From NCBI GenBank assembly GCA_003116975.1, contig BGKB01000035.1, forward strand, positions 248,001 to 312,000: DNA of 64,000 bases, in the 5' to 3' direction. The stretch is from Aurantiochytrium sp. KH105. Its lineage: Eukaryota; Sar; Bigyra; Thraustochytrida; Thraustochytriidae. Shown piece after piece: positions 28,982 to 38,647 of the stretch (within the stretch, counting starts at the first letter, position 1; each line of letters starts with the position of its first letter). Both the position numbers and the translations under genes were made by a program. Under the pieces are notes generated by a model. The model was given only the letters and a program-made list of their open reading frames with translations. It ran no database searches and was not told the DNA's origin.

Positions 28982-29470
28982 ACGACATTGCAGTTTTAAC
29001 TGCAAAGTACTGCTTATTTCTATCAAAATCGGGCTCCAAGCTAAAAACTTGCGCAATAAAACTGCGTTCTTTGCCGAAGCCCCATATTAATCAAAGAGAC
29101 ACATGATAAGTGTCTTTCTTTCGTTCGGGTTGAAAGTCTTTTTCCAAGACCACCACCCCGTCCTTCGCGGCCGCCGTGGCGGTAGGACATGTGATGATCC
29201 GGAGGGATTTCTCCCGCGCACTGCCCTCGCGCAACTTCTACTGCGCCCACGAACCCAGAAGTTTGGGCAAATGAAAGAGCGCGTTTCAAGGTTTGCGGTG
29301 CTATGTTTAGCATCGCCTCGCACGCATTCTGCACGATCTCCCACTGTATCGAAGATAGACAAACTTTGCAGTTTTAAACCCAAGGTTTATATGGGAGGGG
29401 TTAAAAAGTTTTTAAATCGGCGCGGAACCAACAAAAAACGCACTATTATACCCAAAGTTAAGCAGGGGCT

Positions 29471-29490
29471 CTGAAATAGGGATATATATA
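29471..29490 (-). repeat. Right terminal inverted repeat
   Basis: Exact reverse complement of 28962-28981; flanked by TTTCTC outside the element. Confidence 0.9.
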
Positions 29491-29568
29491 TTTCTCTTCT
29501 CAATTCAATGGTTCAGCAAAAGAGCGAGAGAGATATTTCTCATTTCTACTTGCGGTCTTTACGTCTTC

Positions 29569-31485
29569 TCAATTGTCCAAGTCGTCGTCAGACTCGTCCT
29601 TGGTAGCAACCTCGAGACCGTATGCAGGTGCAATGTTGTTGTCAAGATCTTCTCGCATCGCTGTCAGCTCGTCATTGCCAAGGCCTGCTGCGCCCTTGGC
29701 AAACTCAAGTTGCAGCGCAAGTCCCGGCGTTCGAATTGAAGCCTGAGCTGCAGCAACGTTGGTTGCGAGTCGCGTCGACGAGGCAAGGCTCACAAGTGAT
29801 GGCATGGTCACTGGAGGCGCGGACCGGCCCACAGCAATCTCGCCTGCAGATCCGAGGACCTGATTCCTAAATATATCGGGATGTGCAAGCGTGATGGGAT
29901 ATGGAGTTGCTGCAGCGCAAAAGAGAGGCATAGGCGTGAGCGTGAAGCGCGTCCTGCCAAGATAGGCGCCGAGCGAGTCGGAAAGATTACGGCGGTGCAC
30001 AGCGTCGTGGCGCGAAGGAGTGTTGCCTCGGAGCACCACGCTTGCGCCATGAACCTTGTAAGTCTGCTGTTTAGGATGCGCAGCATCGAGGACGGAAGAG
30101 AGATCGACGCCGAAAAGGTTCTTGGCTTCGTGAAGGGCGCCTGCGTTTGCAAGAAGCTCCTTGAGCTCATCGGGCGAAATGTTCGGATGGGGAAAGGGCA
30201 ATGCCATTTGCAAACCGGCAATGCGTGAATCTTCGCTGGGACCAACGCGAGCGCACATTTCTGCCAAGGTAGCCGCCCCATTCGGCCCGTTCGGAGTCTC
30301 AATGAGTCGGTATGGTGTGGACGCCACATCGAGCGCAGCACCCACGAGCGCTGATGTGTGAAACAGCGAGTCTGCATGGAAGCGGTCCTTGGCCAAGTAT
30401 GGAAGTGCCAGCCGCGCGGCGTCCGCTTTCAAGTTGTAGAGAGGGACGGGTGTGTAGAGATGACAGAGACGCGAAAATGTGGCAAGTGCCACGGCCTCGT
30501 TCATGGCGCGCTTGCGCATGGCCGAGGCGTACTTTTCGTGCGAGGGAGAAGGATGTGGGTTGGGCCCGACAATGCCAAGACACCAAATGGCCGCACTGCG
30601 TGCCTCCTCTCTAATTTCTTGCAAAACCGTTTGACCAATGGAGCCAAAGCCGGTGTTAATATCTACCAAGGCGTGCACGCCCTGAAGACGGTCGCACTCT
30701 TCGAGGTAGAAACGCACAGACTCAATGATATCATCGAGTTGACCGCCCTGCAAGGCGGTGTCGTGGCCAGAGGTGAAGGCCTCAAAATCAGCATCACCCT
30801 GACGATGCAAGAGCTGGATGCTCTTTTCATGAACTTGCGCTTTGAGAAAGTCTCCCCACGAGGTCACGTCGCTGTCGCGGATTCGCTTTGACTCGTACAG
30901 GTCCTGTTCTGCGTCCTCGTCGGCACCTTCATGACCGACCTTGGCTGTAGACGGAGCCGATGGTGGCGGCACAGCACCAAGTGCGACGCCTTCCACGGCA
31001 GAAGCGCCTTGCTCGAGCCAGTCGAGAAACGCATTCTGGCGTGTTGGTGCTTCACGACTCACTTGGACGGGGCCATCCCAGACGTCTGCAGATTGTTGTG
31101 CCAAGGACTCGTCGCTGAGCTCGAAGATGTCTTTTGCAGCGCTGCTTGTGAGCGCGCTGAGAGGTTTGAGTGCTCCGACACGGCGTCGAAAGTCGATGGC
31201 CACGAGACGTGGGGTGGCCGCGTGCTCGCTGACTCTAAAGAGGCGCTCAGGCCTCATTTCGCGCGAGACTTGTGCTGCAGCGCGGCCGCCTCCCGCTGCG
31301 TCCTCGACGGACTCGACCCACGCGGCGGCCCCGTCCTGTGTCGTGCCATCCTCGGCGCGGTCCACTTCGAGAAGCTCGTCTTGCGCGTTCCAGAAGTGGG
31401 CTCCGACATAGTTGCTCGCGCGGCCCAGCTGCAGGGTCAGCAGCTCGCCGCCGCCGCCCCCGCTCGACCAACCCAAGCCCGCCAT
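29569..31485 (-). CDS. MSTO1: Misato / DML1 homolog (tubulin-like)
   Basis: Predicted 638-residue member of the Misato/DML1 family, tubulin-related proteins linked to mitochondrial distribution and morphology. The N-terminal Misato motif ELLTLQLGRASNYVGAHFWN lies at residues 14-33, as in animal and fungal members. A tubulin-like central domain follows, including a YLEECDRLQGVHALVDINTGFGSIG-type glycine loop region equivalent to the tubulin nucleotide loop. The ATG at 31485 is chosen for its strong context (AGCATGG) and family start. An ATG 25 codons upstream (31560) gives a basic extension and is an alternative. The 3' end faces the transposon-like element at 28962-29490. Confidence 0.88.
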   Translation of the reverse strand: MAGLGWSSGGGGGELLTLQLGRASNYVGAHFWNAQDELLEVDRAEDGTTQDGAAAWVESVEDAAGGGRAAAQVSREMRPERLFRVSEHAATPRLVAIDFRRRVGALKPLSALTSSAAKDIFELSDESLAQQSADVWDGPVQVSREAPTRQNAFLDWLEQGASAVEGVALGAVPPPSAPSTAKVGHEGADEDAEQDLYESKRIRDSDVTSWGDFLKAQVHEKSIQLLHRQGDADFEAFTSGHDTALQGGQLDDIIESVRFYLEECDRLQGVHALVDINTGFGSIGQTVLQEIREEARSAAIWCLGIVGPNPHPSPSHEKYASAMRKRAMNEAVALATFSRLCHLYTPVPLYNLKADAARLALPYLAKDRFHADSLFHTSALVGAALDVASTPYRLIETPNGPNGAATLAEMCARVGPSEDSRIAGLQMALPFPHPNISPDELKELLANAGALHEAKNLFGVDLSSVLDAAHPKQQTYKVHGASVVLRGNTPSRHDAVHRRNLSDSLGAYLGRTRFTLTPMPLFCAAATPYPITLAHPDIFRNQVLGSAGEIAVGRSAPPVTMPSLVSLASSTRLATNVAAAQASIRTPGLALQLEFAKGAAGLGNDELTAMREDLDNNIAPAYGLEVATKDESDDDLDN

Positions 31486-32385
31486 GCTGCCTTGCTTCAA
31501 TGGCTTGCTTGGCGAAGATCTTCGAGGTTTGGATTCTTTGGGCCAAGAGGTGGCCACCATCCAACCAACCAACCAACCTTCTTCTGATGATTATGAACTA
31601 GCGAGTCGCACATTGGCAGGCAGCCTGGGCCGCCAATCAAGTTCAAGAAAAGGCAGCGGTGCTACTACAAGCAAGCCTCAGTGAGTTGGATCTCGACGAG
31701 GTCGCCAAACACCATGATGAAGGTCGTGGACGCGCACCTCCAATACCAGTGGTCTCCAAATCTGCAACGACTTCCCAACACGGCCCCCCTTGCGCCTTGT
31801 CGGGCTGATTGATTCTCTGCAAGCGTCGTGTGCACGCCGGGGTCTTCCAGCCGTCCCCATAACCACAGCAAACCATCCTCGATCGACCTTATACATGCCA
31901 TGCAGCCAATGGAATAGTATGAGTCACGGGCTCATGCTTGGTTGACAGTGATTGACTGCCAGTGCCGTGATGAACACTGTCACTGTCAGTTAGTTGCGAA
32001 GAAGCAAGCAATGGCAAGTGCAAACAAGGAGGCGCAAGTGCAAACAAGAAGAAGCAGAGGAAGAAGCAGAGGAAAAAGGACGAAAAAAGGAGAAGAAATT
32101 GTGCACGTGCCGCGTGCCGCTGGCAGCAAAGAGCAAACAGCGGAGCGAGGCTCGCGGCGGCAGACCGGCCTGCGTGCGAGGGCGGGCGGCCACGCGGCCC
32201 CGGGGGACGCGCTCCCCTCGCCCCGCGCGCCTCCACTCCACTCCGCCCGCGAGCGTGCGTGCGTGCGTGCTTGCGCGCGCGAGGCTCGGGAGAGGGCACC
32301 CGCAAATCGAGCGCGCGGCCCAGGCAAGACCGGGCCAGCCCTTGGAGTTTACGAGGCGCACGCGACAGCGACGCGCGCGGAGACA
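31486..32385. promoter_or_regulatory. Divergent 5' region between Misato and the CH-domain gene
   Basis: 900 bases, head to head. The middle holds a GACAGTG...CACTGTC dyad (about 31946-31982) with extra CACTGTC and CTGTCAGTT copies, and then GAAGAAGCA-type purine repeats. No supported gene. The open frame reading into the CH gene has no ATG before 32386 that suits the domain. Confidence 0.5.
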
Positions 32386-34281
32386 ATGACGGCGGCCGTG
32401 GCGGACGCCGCGGCGTGGGTGGAAGCGTGCTCCGGGACACGGCTGGAGGGGGACTTCACGGAGGCGCTGCGCGACGGCACGATCCTCTGCGACGTGGTCA
32501 ACAAGTGCTGGCCCGACTCCGTGCGCAAAGTGTACCGCGGGACGGTTGCCTTCCGCCAGATGGAGAACGTGACGATGTTTATCAAGGCTGCACGGAAGCT
32601 CGGCGTCCCTAGCCGCCATCTGTTTGAGACGGTCGACCTCTTTGAACTTCGAGATGCAAAGAGCGTCGCGGACACCGTTCTCTACCTGCGGGAACTCGCC
32701 ATTGAAGATGGAGTCTACACGGAAGAAGAGGCTTGTGCAAAACGCAACAGGATTCACAAGAGCGGCAATGCAGGTGTACAGCGCGGCGCCCCGCCCCCCC
32801 TTCCCCCTCCCCGCGTTGAACCCAACCGGGGTTTCTCCATTCTGAACATGGGTGGCTATGGCATGGAGGGCTTTACGCATCTCAGTATCATTGGCCGGTC
32901 GAAACCCAAGTATCGCAGAAGCTCCCGGATTAACTTTAGGCGCATGGTCAGCCGGCCTTATCCCATTTATGAGTCTCAAGCGGCCTCTTCTTCTTCGTCG
33001 TCGTCGTCGTCTACATTTGCAGCAGCAGCAGCAGCATCGTCTGCGCCGAAGATGCCTTCCATTGCCGAGAAGGAGGACGATCTTGACCAGCACGAGGTTA
33101 TCCTTGCGCATGATGAAGTTGAGGACGATGAGGAGCTTGCTTTTTCGCATGAAGATGACAATATGGATATGGTGGAGGAGGAAGAAGAGGAGGAGGAAGG
33201 ATCAACACACGACCATGTTGAGGAGCAGGAGGAAGAGGAAGAAGCTGTCGCTGCTACACCGTCCATGGCCAAGTCTTTTGCGCGCAGAGTGTCTGGTGTC
33301 ACGGCTGCTGCCGCAAAGCGCTTCAGCTTTGCTCGAAGCATTTCTCGGGACGCTGAGAATTCTGACAGAGGTATCATCGACGACAAGACGGATATCCTCG
33401 GCAATAACATCTTTCAAGATGAAATCGTTCAAGCATACCATTCTGATGCGGAAGGTGAGGACCGTCATGAGGACGATCTCGAGGACGAGAGAGACCTATA
33501 TGGAAGCCAGGATTGGGGAAGTGACGATGAAGACGAAGATGAGAAGGACAGCAATGAGGAGGAAGAGGAGGACGACGACGACGAGGAAACGCAACGTGAA
33601 CTTCGTGAGGAGATTATGGGCCTTGACGATGCCGAGGATGCCGACGCTGATGCGGACGCAGCGTACTGGCAAGATGAACAAGAAGATGCTGATGCAGATG
33701 CAGAAAGCGAAGCTGATAATGAAGACGCTGATGAAAACGAAAGCGACGCTCGCGTCGCGGAAGATGAGGATGTCGAGCTCGAATATAATGATGAAGAAGA
33801 GGAGGAAGAAGAAGGAGATTCCAACGAGGATGACTCTAGGGCCGATGACGCTGATAGCCGCGTCGTCGATGACAATGACGATGAACTCGACGGCATCGAG
33901 TCAAAGTCGATTCGACCCGAAGTGATTCCTTTTACCTCTGCAAGAAGTTCCCATGATCGGTCGCGAACTCAAAGCCAGACTTCCAATGCCGACTTGCCTG
34001 ATTTGGCTGTTTACACCGAATCCGGCCTACCTCTTCGTCGCGTGCACAACAAGCTCGAGTCCATGTACGAGGAAGATACACGGCGGGAACGGCGAGAGAC
34101 TCACGACGAGGAAATGGCCTTGGCCGAAAAAGAGCAGGAAAAGGAAGAGAGAGCAAAACGCGAGCGTGCGCGGTCCAAGTACAATGACTCCTCGTCAACT
34201 TCACGAGTCCTCTCTCGGAACTCTATGGCCAAATTCCTCAGCCAAAGATTCCCACGTGGGCAGAATGGGTCCTCGAAATAA
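32386..34281 (+). CDS. Calponin-homology protein with long acidic region
   Basis: Predicted 631-residue protein. Residues 1-107 form a single calponin-homology domain with the LRDGTILCDVVNKCWP and FRQMENVTMFIKAARKLGV signatures seen in calponin/transgelin-type actin-binding proteins. The rest is largely disordered: a Ser/Ala tract near 205-225, then Asp/Glu-rich blocks from about 240 to 510 with long Glu and Asp runs encoded by GAG/GAC/GAT triplets, and a basic C-terminal helix (about 565-600) rich in Glu/Lys/Arg. The ATG at 32386 (ACAATG) begins right at the CH domain. A cytoskeletal role is likely from the CH domain; a single CH domain may bind signalling partners instead of actin. It meets the carrier gene tail to tail with 100 bases between. 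Confidence 0.85.
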   Translation: MTAAVADAAAWVEACSGTRLEGDFTEALRDGTILCDVVNKCWPDSVRKVYRGTVAFRQMENVTMFIKAARKLGVPSRHLFETVDLFELRDAKSVADTVLYLRELAIEDGVYTEEEACAKRNRIHKSGNAGVQRGAPPPLPPPRVEPNRGFSILNMGGYGMEGFTHLSIIGRSKPKYRRSSRINFRRMVSRPYPIYESQAASSSSSSSSSTFAAAAAASSAPKMPSIAEKEDDLDQHEVILAHDEVEDDEELAFSHEDDNMDMVEEEEEEEEGSTHDHVEEQEEEEEAVAATPSMAKSFARRVSGVTAAAAKRFSFARSISRDAENSDRGIIDDKTDILGNNIFQDEIVQAYHSDAEGEDRHEDDLEDERDLYGSQDWGSDDEDEDEKDSNEEEEEDDDDEETQRELREEIMGLDDAEDADADADAAYWQDEQEDADADAESEADNEDADENESDARVAEDEDVELEYNDEEEEEEEGDSNEDDSRADDADSRVVDDNDDELDGIESKSIRPEVIPFTSARSSHDRSRTQSQTSNADLPDLAVYTESGLPLRRVHNKLESMYEEDTRRERRETHDEEMALAEKEQEKEERAKRERARSKYNDSSSTSRVLSRNSMAKFLSQRFPRGQNGSSK

Positions 34282-34381
34282 ATGAATGCATGAATAAATG
34301 AATGATATGATATATTCTTTTACGCGCATGGAAACAGGGAAGGCGAGATTCCCTCAAAAATTGGACGAACGTGAGATTGTC

Positions 34382-35305
34382 TCAGCTCGACGTGATGAGC
34401 TTGCGAGCAACTTCCGCGATTTCCTCTTTGGTCGTCAAGAGCAGTGCCGTGGACAGCGTGGACTTGCCAATCTGTTCCCGCAATCCCTTGTAGAGTCCGA
34501 GCACCCCCTCGTGGTCAAGAATCTCAGAAAAGGCATGACCTACACTTATTTGATCCTTGCCAGACTTGCCCCGATTCGCGGCCTGCATGAAAATTTTCGC
34601 CCGAATGAGCGGGTAAATGATCGTCAACGTGAAGGCTTTGGTAACCATACCAAGCAAGAACAGTTGACGAGCTGTAAGAGCCTCTTGGTTCCACCGACGC
34701 TGAAGGAACTCCTTGGCACGATCAAAGAGAGTGAACTGCAGCGCAGGATTTAAAGAAAGAAGCATCGAGGCTCGGTAGCCCTTCCACAGACTGGACAGCC
34801 CGCCCTCATTCACGGCAGATTGCAAGTGCTTCAGGGCGCTCGTCTTGGTCTCGCTGTGGTCTGTCATGATGCGTGTTGTGACCGTGTCGATGGGATGCGC
34901 CACGAGCTGCGTAATGCATGCCGATACAAAGCCGCTCGCAATAGCTTCCAAGGTGGAGAGCTGTCTGCCGAGCAACTTTTGCAGGCGTCGCGATACATTG
35001 AAAGAAACGAAAAAGTACAGCGCGTCCGTGACGACCGACCTGAGCAGGACAGGTTGCACGCCTCGAAAGAGACCCATCACGCCCTCCGCTTCCACGAGGT
35101 GCCGCACAACATCGACAGCGTTTCCATAAGCCACGGGCTGGCCGCGTTCGCCAGTCTCTGCTGCACGGTCCCCAGTGTCATCGTCGCGACGCACCACCTG
35201 GGCCTGCAATCTTACTTTGACAAGTTCCAGCGGGTAAAAGGTCAACGTCGAGGCTGCTGCACCGAGCCCCGCGCCCGCCATCTGCACGAGCGCCTCCTCC
35301 TCCAT
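34382..35305 (-). CDS. Mitochondrial-carrier-family transporter, possibly the peroxisomal adenine-nucleotide type
   Basis: Predicted 307-residue SLC25-family carrier, normal length, three repeats. The signature motifs are PLELVK (25-30) in repeat 1, PIDTVT in repeat 2 and PLIRAK in repeat 3. The Pro-Leu-Ile-X-Ala-Lys form in repeat 3, without the acidic residue, resembles peroxisomal ATP carriers (Ant1/PMP34) more than mitochondrial ADP/ATP carriers. The RRRMMM motif of ADP/ATP translocases is absent. The ATG at 35305 is the first in-frame ATG. Peroxisomal placement is an inference from motif style; a mitochondrial cofactor carrier remains possible. Confidence 0.85.
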   Translation of the reverse strand: MEEEALVQMAGAGLGAAASTLTFYPLELVKVRLQAQVVRRDDDTGDRAAETGERGQPVAYGNAVDVVRHLVEAEGVMGLFRGVQPVLLRSVVTDALYFFVSFNVSRRLQKLLGRQLSTLEAIASGFVSACITQLVAHPIDTVTTRIMTDHSETKTSALKHLQSAVNEGGLSSLWKGYRASMLLSLNPALQFTLFDRAKEFLQRRWNQEALTARQLFLLGMVTKAFTLTIIYPLIRAKIFMQAANRGKSGKDQISVGHAFSEILDHEGVLGLYKGLREQIGKSTLSTALLLTTKEEIAEVARKLITSS

Positions 35306-36703
35306 CTTCTTGTCTCGCAAGTTCCTCGCTCTGTGTGATGGACCACCTCGGGCAAGCAAGCGTTGCTGGTTTGTTTTCCGTTCATCTCTCTCCCTACAGT
35401 GTCAGTGCTGATGCCAGTGGAGCAAAGCAGGCAAAGACAACTCAAATTCACTGATGCGGCCGGGCCATGGATTTAGCGTATTCGGTGATGCAAGCAGCAG
35501 ACAACTGACAGTGAAGCTTGATCTTCTCGCACGCAATTAATTTGTTTAGGGTATACAGGCACGTTCCAACGCTCTCAACGCCCCCTTGCCTCTCTATGCC
35601 AATGCAAACTTCTGCGTATGTGGTAGGCTAGAGTAGACTCTGAGAGAGAGCGAACACCAGAGAGCAGATCGATCGATCGATCGACAACGAATCAAGCGAC
35701 AGTCTGCTCGTGGTGGCGTCGAGGTAGCCCCGTCTGCCTGTCGTGCCTCCTGCCGTGCCTGCTGTACTGCCGTACGAAGAGCCTTGTTCGGTGCAACGTA
35801 CGCCTTGCGCACGGAGGACTTGCGAAAAGAGCAGTGCGGCCCAAGACCAGGTCCGTCCCGGCACGTGCTCTTCGCCAGACGCCGGCCAGCGTGCTGGAGC
35901 CCGGCTTGGACTCGACAAACTCATGGACGGGTGTGTTCCGTGCGGGCTGGAGCGGCGAGCCGCTGTTCATCCGAATGTTGAGTGGCGCTGAGTCCTCGTT
36001 GGAGGTCGACGATCTTGTGTGGGCGATCAAGAAAGTCCTCGACTCGCAGGAGGACGCAGCGAGGTGTTCCTAGACAGGCCTTTCGAGGAGGCTGGGGCGA
36101 ATGCTGAAGGCCCAGGTCTCCCCGGCCAAGCTCAAGAACAAGACTAAAACCAAGACCAAGACCAAGACCAAAGACCACGACTAAAGCAGAAGGAACATGT
36201 TACTATTTTTTCTTGCTCAGCCCCTTCAACTGTAATTTTCGCTTGCACCAAAACTCATCCCGCTCCTTGAGCGTGGTCCCTTCCTTCCCCTCTGCATACA
36301 CCACCATCTTGCCCTTTTACCGCTCTCTCTCCTCCACTACCCTTCTGTTGCCCTTTTCTTTTGTCGGACTGATGTTGCGAAGAAAGAGAAAGAACGAAAT
36401 TGGGTGGGTCGAGTGGAGTGAAGTGCGATGTTGCACGCTGTCTCTCGATGAGACACCGTGACCGCTATAGCGAGGACCTTCATCATTTCGACACATTGAA
36501 AGGAGAATATCTGAGCGATACAACCATTCGATCAAGAGCGACAGAAATGTAGAAGATGTCGAGGGAAAACGTGAGAAGGAGGCAGACCAAAATCAAAGAA
36601 TAGCAAGAAACTCGACATTGACAACATGGGTCTGGGAGTGAGAAGACGTCAAATTTACAAAATGTATGTATCTCAAAGTAGCCATTCTAGTTTGGCTTAA
36701 GGC
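35306..36703. other. Intergenic region, possibly with a small unassigned coding remnant
   Basis: 1.4 kb between two - strand genes. A CGAT tract lies near 35668-35683 and an AAGACCAAGACC repeat near 36140-36172. An open + strand frame at 35834-36073 is listed separately. No RNA gene or element was recognised. Confidence 0.4.
35834..36073 (+). other. Open frame with coding-like composition but no ATG
   Basis: The frame ends in a stop at 36071-36073. Its last 55 codons give a non-repetitive, protein-like sequence (WTGVFRAGWSGEPLFIRM, then EVDDLVWAIKKVLDSQED) with high third-position GC. No in-frame ATG is found upstream. It may be a terminal exon, a decayed gene or chance; an overlapping - strand frame (35692-36030) competes. 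No family is recognised. Confidence 0.25.
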
Positions 36704-37774
36704 TCAGAGCTTCGTTTGGGCACCGCGCACGCGATGAAGAAGGTCTTCCCCAGCAAAGTGAGGTGATCCATTGCCTTCGGCGGCTTTAACGAGGGCAATG
36801 AGTTCAGTGTTAACCTTGGGCTCATCAATTCCGTGAGCTTTGGCAACGCGGGTAATCTCGCCGTTGAGGAGGTCGATCTCGGTAAGACGACCACGCTCGA
36901 GGTCTTGCAGCATGCTTGTCTTTGCAGTGGGATTGATCTTGAGAATGTATGGGAAAACAAACTTGAAGACGAGTTGCGGCAAGGCGAAAATGATAGGCAG
37001 CAGACGAATGTAGCCGCCCTTGGATGGGCTCTGCACAGAAATTCCAGCCTTGTCAAAGACCGCGAGCGCTTCGTTCATGCTGAGGACAGCGACCTTGCGG
37101 AATTCAGGATTCATGAGTGTCTCAAGAGTCGGCACGCCTGCAAGTGCGTTGATGGCGTTGCTCATGTTCAGGAGAAGCTTGCCGTACTGACGCGGAGTGA
37201 TATCTTCCTCAACCTCGACTTCAACGCCGCCTCGCGCGCACATACGAGCAAAAAGCGCGGCGTGAGGGCCATCCTGCAAGAAGGTTTCACCTGTAGAAGT
37301 CTGCGTGAATGTAGCGTCGTTCCAAATAATGTTGAAGACGAGCATGCCTGCGAGCACCGAGACGCCGTCGAGAGGGATGTTGTCACGAAGAGTTTGCGCA
37401 TTACAGACTCCGTTTTGGAGGGATACCAGGGTCCTAGGCTTGGGGTTTTCGCGGAGAATAGCGGCGAGTTCCCGGGCAACGGTCTCGGTCTGGCCGCCCT
37501 TGACCGCAACAATGATGATGTCACAGTCGGAAAGCTCCTCCATCTTATCTGTGACGACGAGGTCTTTGCCCACGCGCATCACATTCGTCTCTCCGTGCAC
37601 CGTGGCCGTCGTGAGCATGCCGCCGGCCTCTTCGACTGCCTTGAGCAGCGAGCTGCGGCCCACGAGCGTGACCTTGAGGTCCTCGACCGCTCCCTCGCCC
37701 TCATTGCCCGCCAGGATTCTGCCTCCAAAGAAGGCTCCCACCGCGCCTGCCCCGAGCACGCCCACGTGCACCAT
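36704..37774 (-). CDS. panE: 2-dehydropantoate 2-reductase (ketopantoate reductase), copy 1
   Basis: Predicted 356-residue NADPH-dependent reductase converting ketopantoate to pantoate in pantothenate (CoA) synthesis. The ApbA/PanE fold is clear. The Rossmann motif GAGAVG is at residues 8-13, the IIIVAVKGGQTE block follows the third strand, ISLQNGVCNA matches the family's LQNG motif, and YGKLLLNMSNAINALAG carries the catalytic Lys and the Asn pair. The ATG at 37774 lies directly before the first strand; an upstream in-frame ATG at 37945 would add a long basic, low-complexity leader. It ends in TKL, a weak peroxisomal-type tripeptide. It is a tandem paralog of the next gene; some PanE-like proteins reduce other 2-oxoacids, so substrate is not certain. 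Confidence 0.88.
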   Translation of the reverse strand: MVHVGVLGAGAVGAFFGGRILAGNEGEGAVEDLKVTLVGRSSLLKAVEEAGGMLTTATVHGETNVMRVGKDLVVTDKMEELSDCDIIIVAVKGGQTETVARELAAILRENPKPRTLVSLQNGVCNAQTLRDNIPLDGVSVLAGMLVFNIIWNDATFTQTSTGETFLQDGPHAALFARMCARGGVEVEVEEDITPRQYGKLLLNMSNAINALAGVPTLETLMNPEFRKVAVLSMNEALAVFDKAGISVQSPSKGGYIRLLPIIFALPQLVFKFVFPYILKINPTAKTSMLQDLERGRLTEIDLLNGEITRVAKAHGIDEPKVNTELIALVKAAEGNGSPHFAGEDLLHRVRGAQTKL

Positions 37775-38647
37775 CTTGCTTGCTTGCTTGCTTCTGCGCT
37801 GCTCTCCTGCTCTGCTCTGCTCTTGTGTTCTGCTGTGCTCGCGCTTGTTTGCTTCGCTCGCTATCTCGGGGATCGTTGCGGGACTGCTCTGCTCGCGGAT
37901 CTTGATGACGCACCGGTGACGCTTCTCGGGGGGGAGGCGTGTCATTCACCATGGCAACGTGGTCACCCTTGCCTGCGCCATGAGAAAAAGTGCAACAATC
38001 TCATCCGAGTTCATCCGTCCCGCGCCGGGTCCGCGCCGCGGCGGCGTCGCCTGGCTGCACGGGTGGCCGAGGACGGCCGCCGGGTGGGTGGAGCGGAGCG
38101 GGGCGCCTGGCAGCAGCAGCAGCAGCACGGTCGGCGGCCGGGCCGTCGAAAGGGCCGTGGCGACGCCCGGTTCGTCGCAAGCGGCTCCGAACAAGCATTT
38201 TGTGGCGCAGCAGTGGCAGCAAGCAGAGTAGGGCAAGACAGACTTTACCGCGAATGCGAGCGCGCGCAATGTGGGCGTTCACTCGGCCCGATTGTGAGGC
38301 CGCGCGGAAAAGAAGGTCACGCTGCAATAGCTGCAATAGCTGCAGCTGCTGCTGCCACCGCAAGCGAGGACCTCGAGAGAAGTCGAGAATGTTTTGTGTC
38401 AAGAGTCTTGAAGTGTAGAGACATGCAAGCAAGGAAGCAAATGCGAGAGCAACAAGAGAGGAGGGCCCATCGTTTTGTGGCCAGTCACAACAGCGGCCCC
38501 ATCCATCGAACCTGTGCGGCCTACTATAAGGGGCTGCAAGTGTCCCTTCCTCCGGCCGCTTCTCTTGTCGCTACTGCAGCTGCTGCTGCTGCTGGTGGTT
38601 ACAGCAGGGAAAAGAAAAAAACGAAATGATGTGAAAGTGAAATAAAA
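37775..38647. promoter_or_regulatory. Spacer between the tandem reductase genes
   Basis: 873 bases: the copy 1 promoter (with TCTGC pentamers at about 37805-37822) and the copy 2 3' flank. A TGCAATAGCTGCAATAGCTGCAGCTGCTGC run lies near 38323. A long + strand open frame here is a shadow of the reductase genes. Confidence 0.5.

Larger units (their letters stand above)
28962..29490. mobile_element. MITE-like element with 20-bp perfect terminal inverted repeats
   Basis: A 20-base sequence (9 bases of TA alternation, then CCCTATTTCAG) at 28962-28981 occurs as its exact reverse complement at 29471-29490. The 529-base interior holds a hairpin (TTGCAGTT...AACTGCAA, about 28988-29005), a related GCAGTTTTAA stretch near 29369 and no recognisable transposase; the longest frame (29103-29474) has no familiar motif. 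TA alternation at both ends fits TA target-site duplication as in Tc1/mariner or Stowaway elements, with the true terminus perhaps at CCCTATTTCAG. It sits between convergent genes. Removing it would leave a spacer of about 182 bases, the size of other tail-to-tail spacers here. Confidence 0.75.

Noticed and set aside
36833-38629. 598-codon + strand open frame over the reductase region
   Set aside because: It is the antisense of reductase copy 1 followed by low-complexity intergenic sequence.
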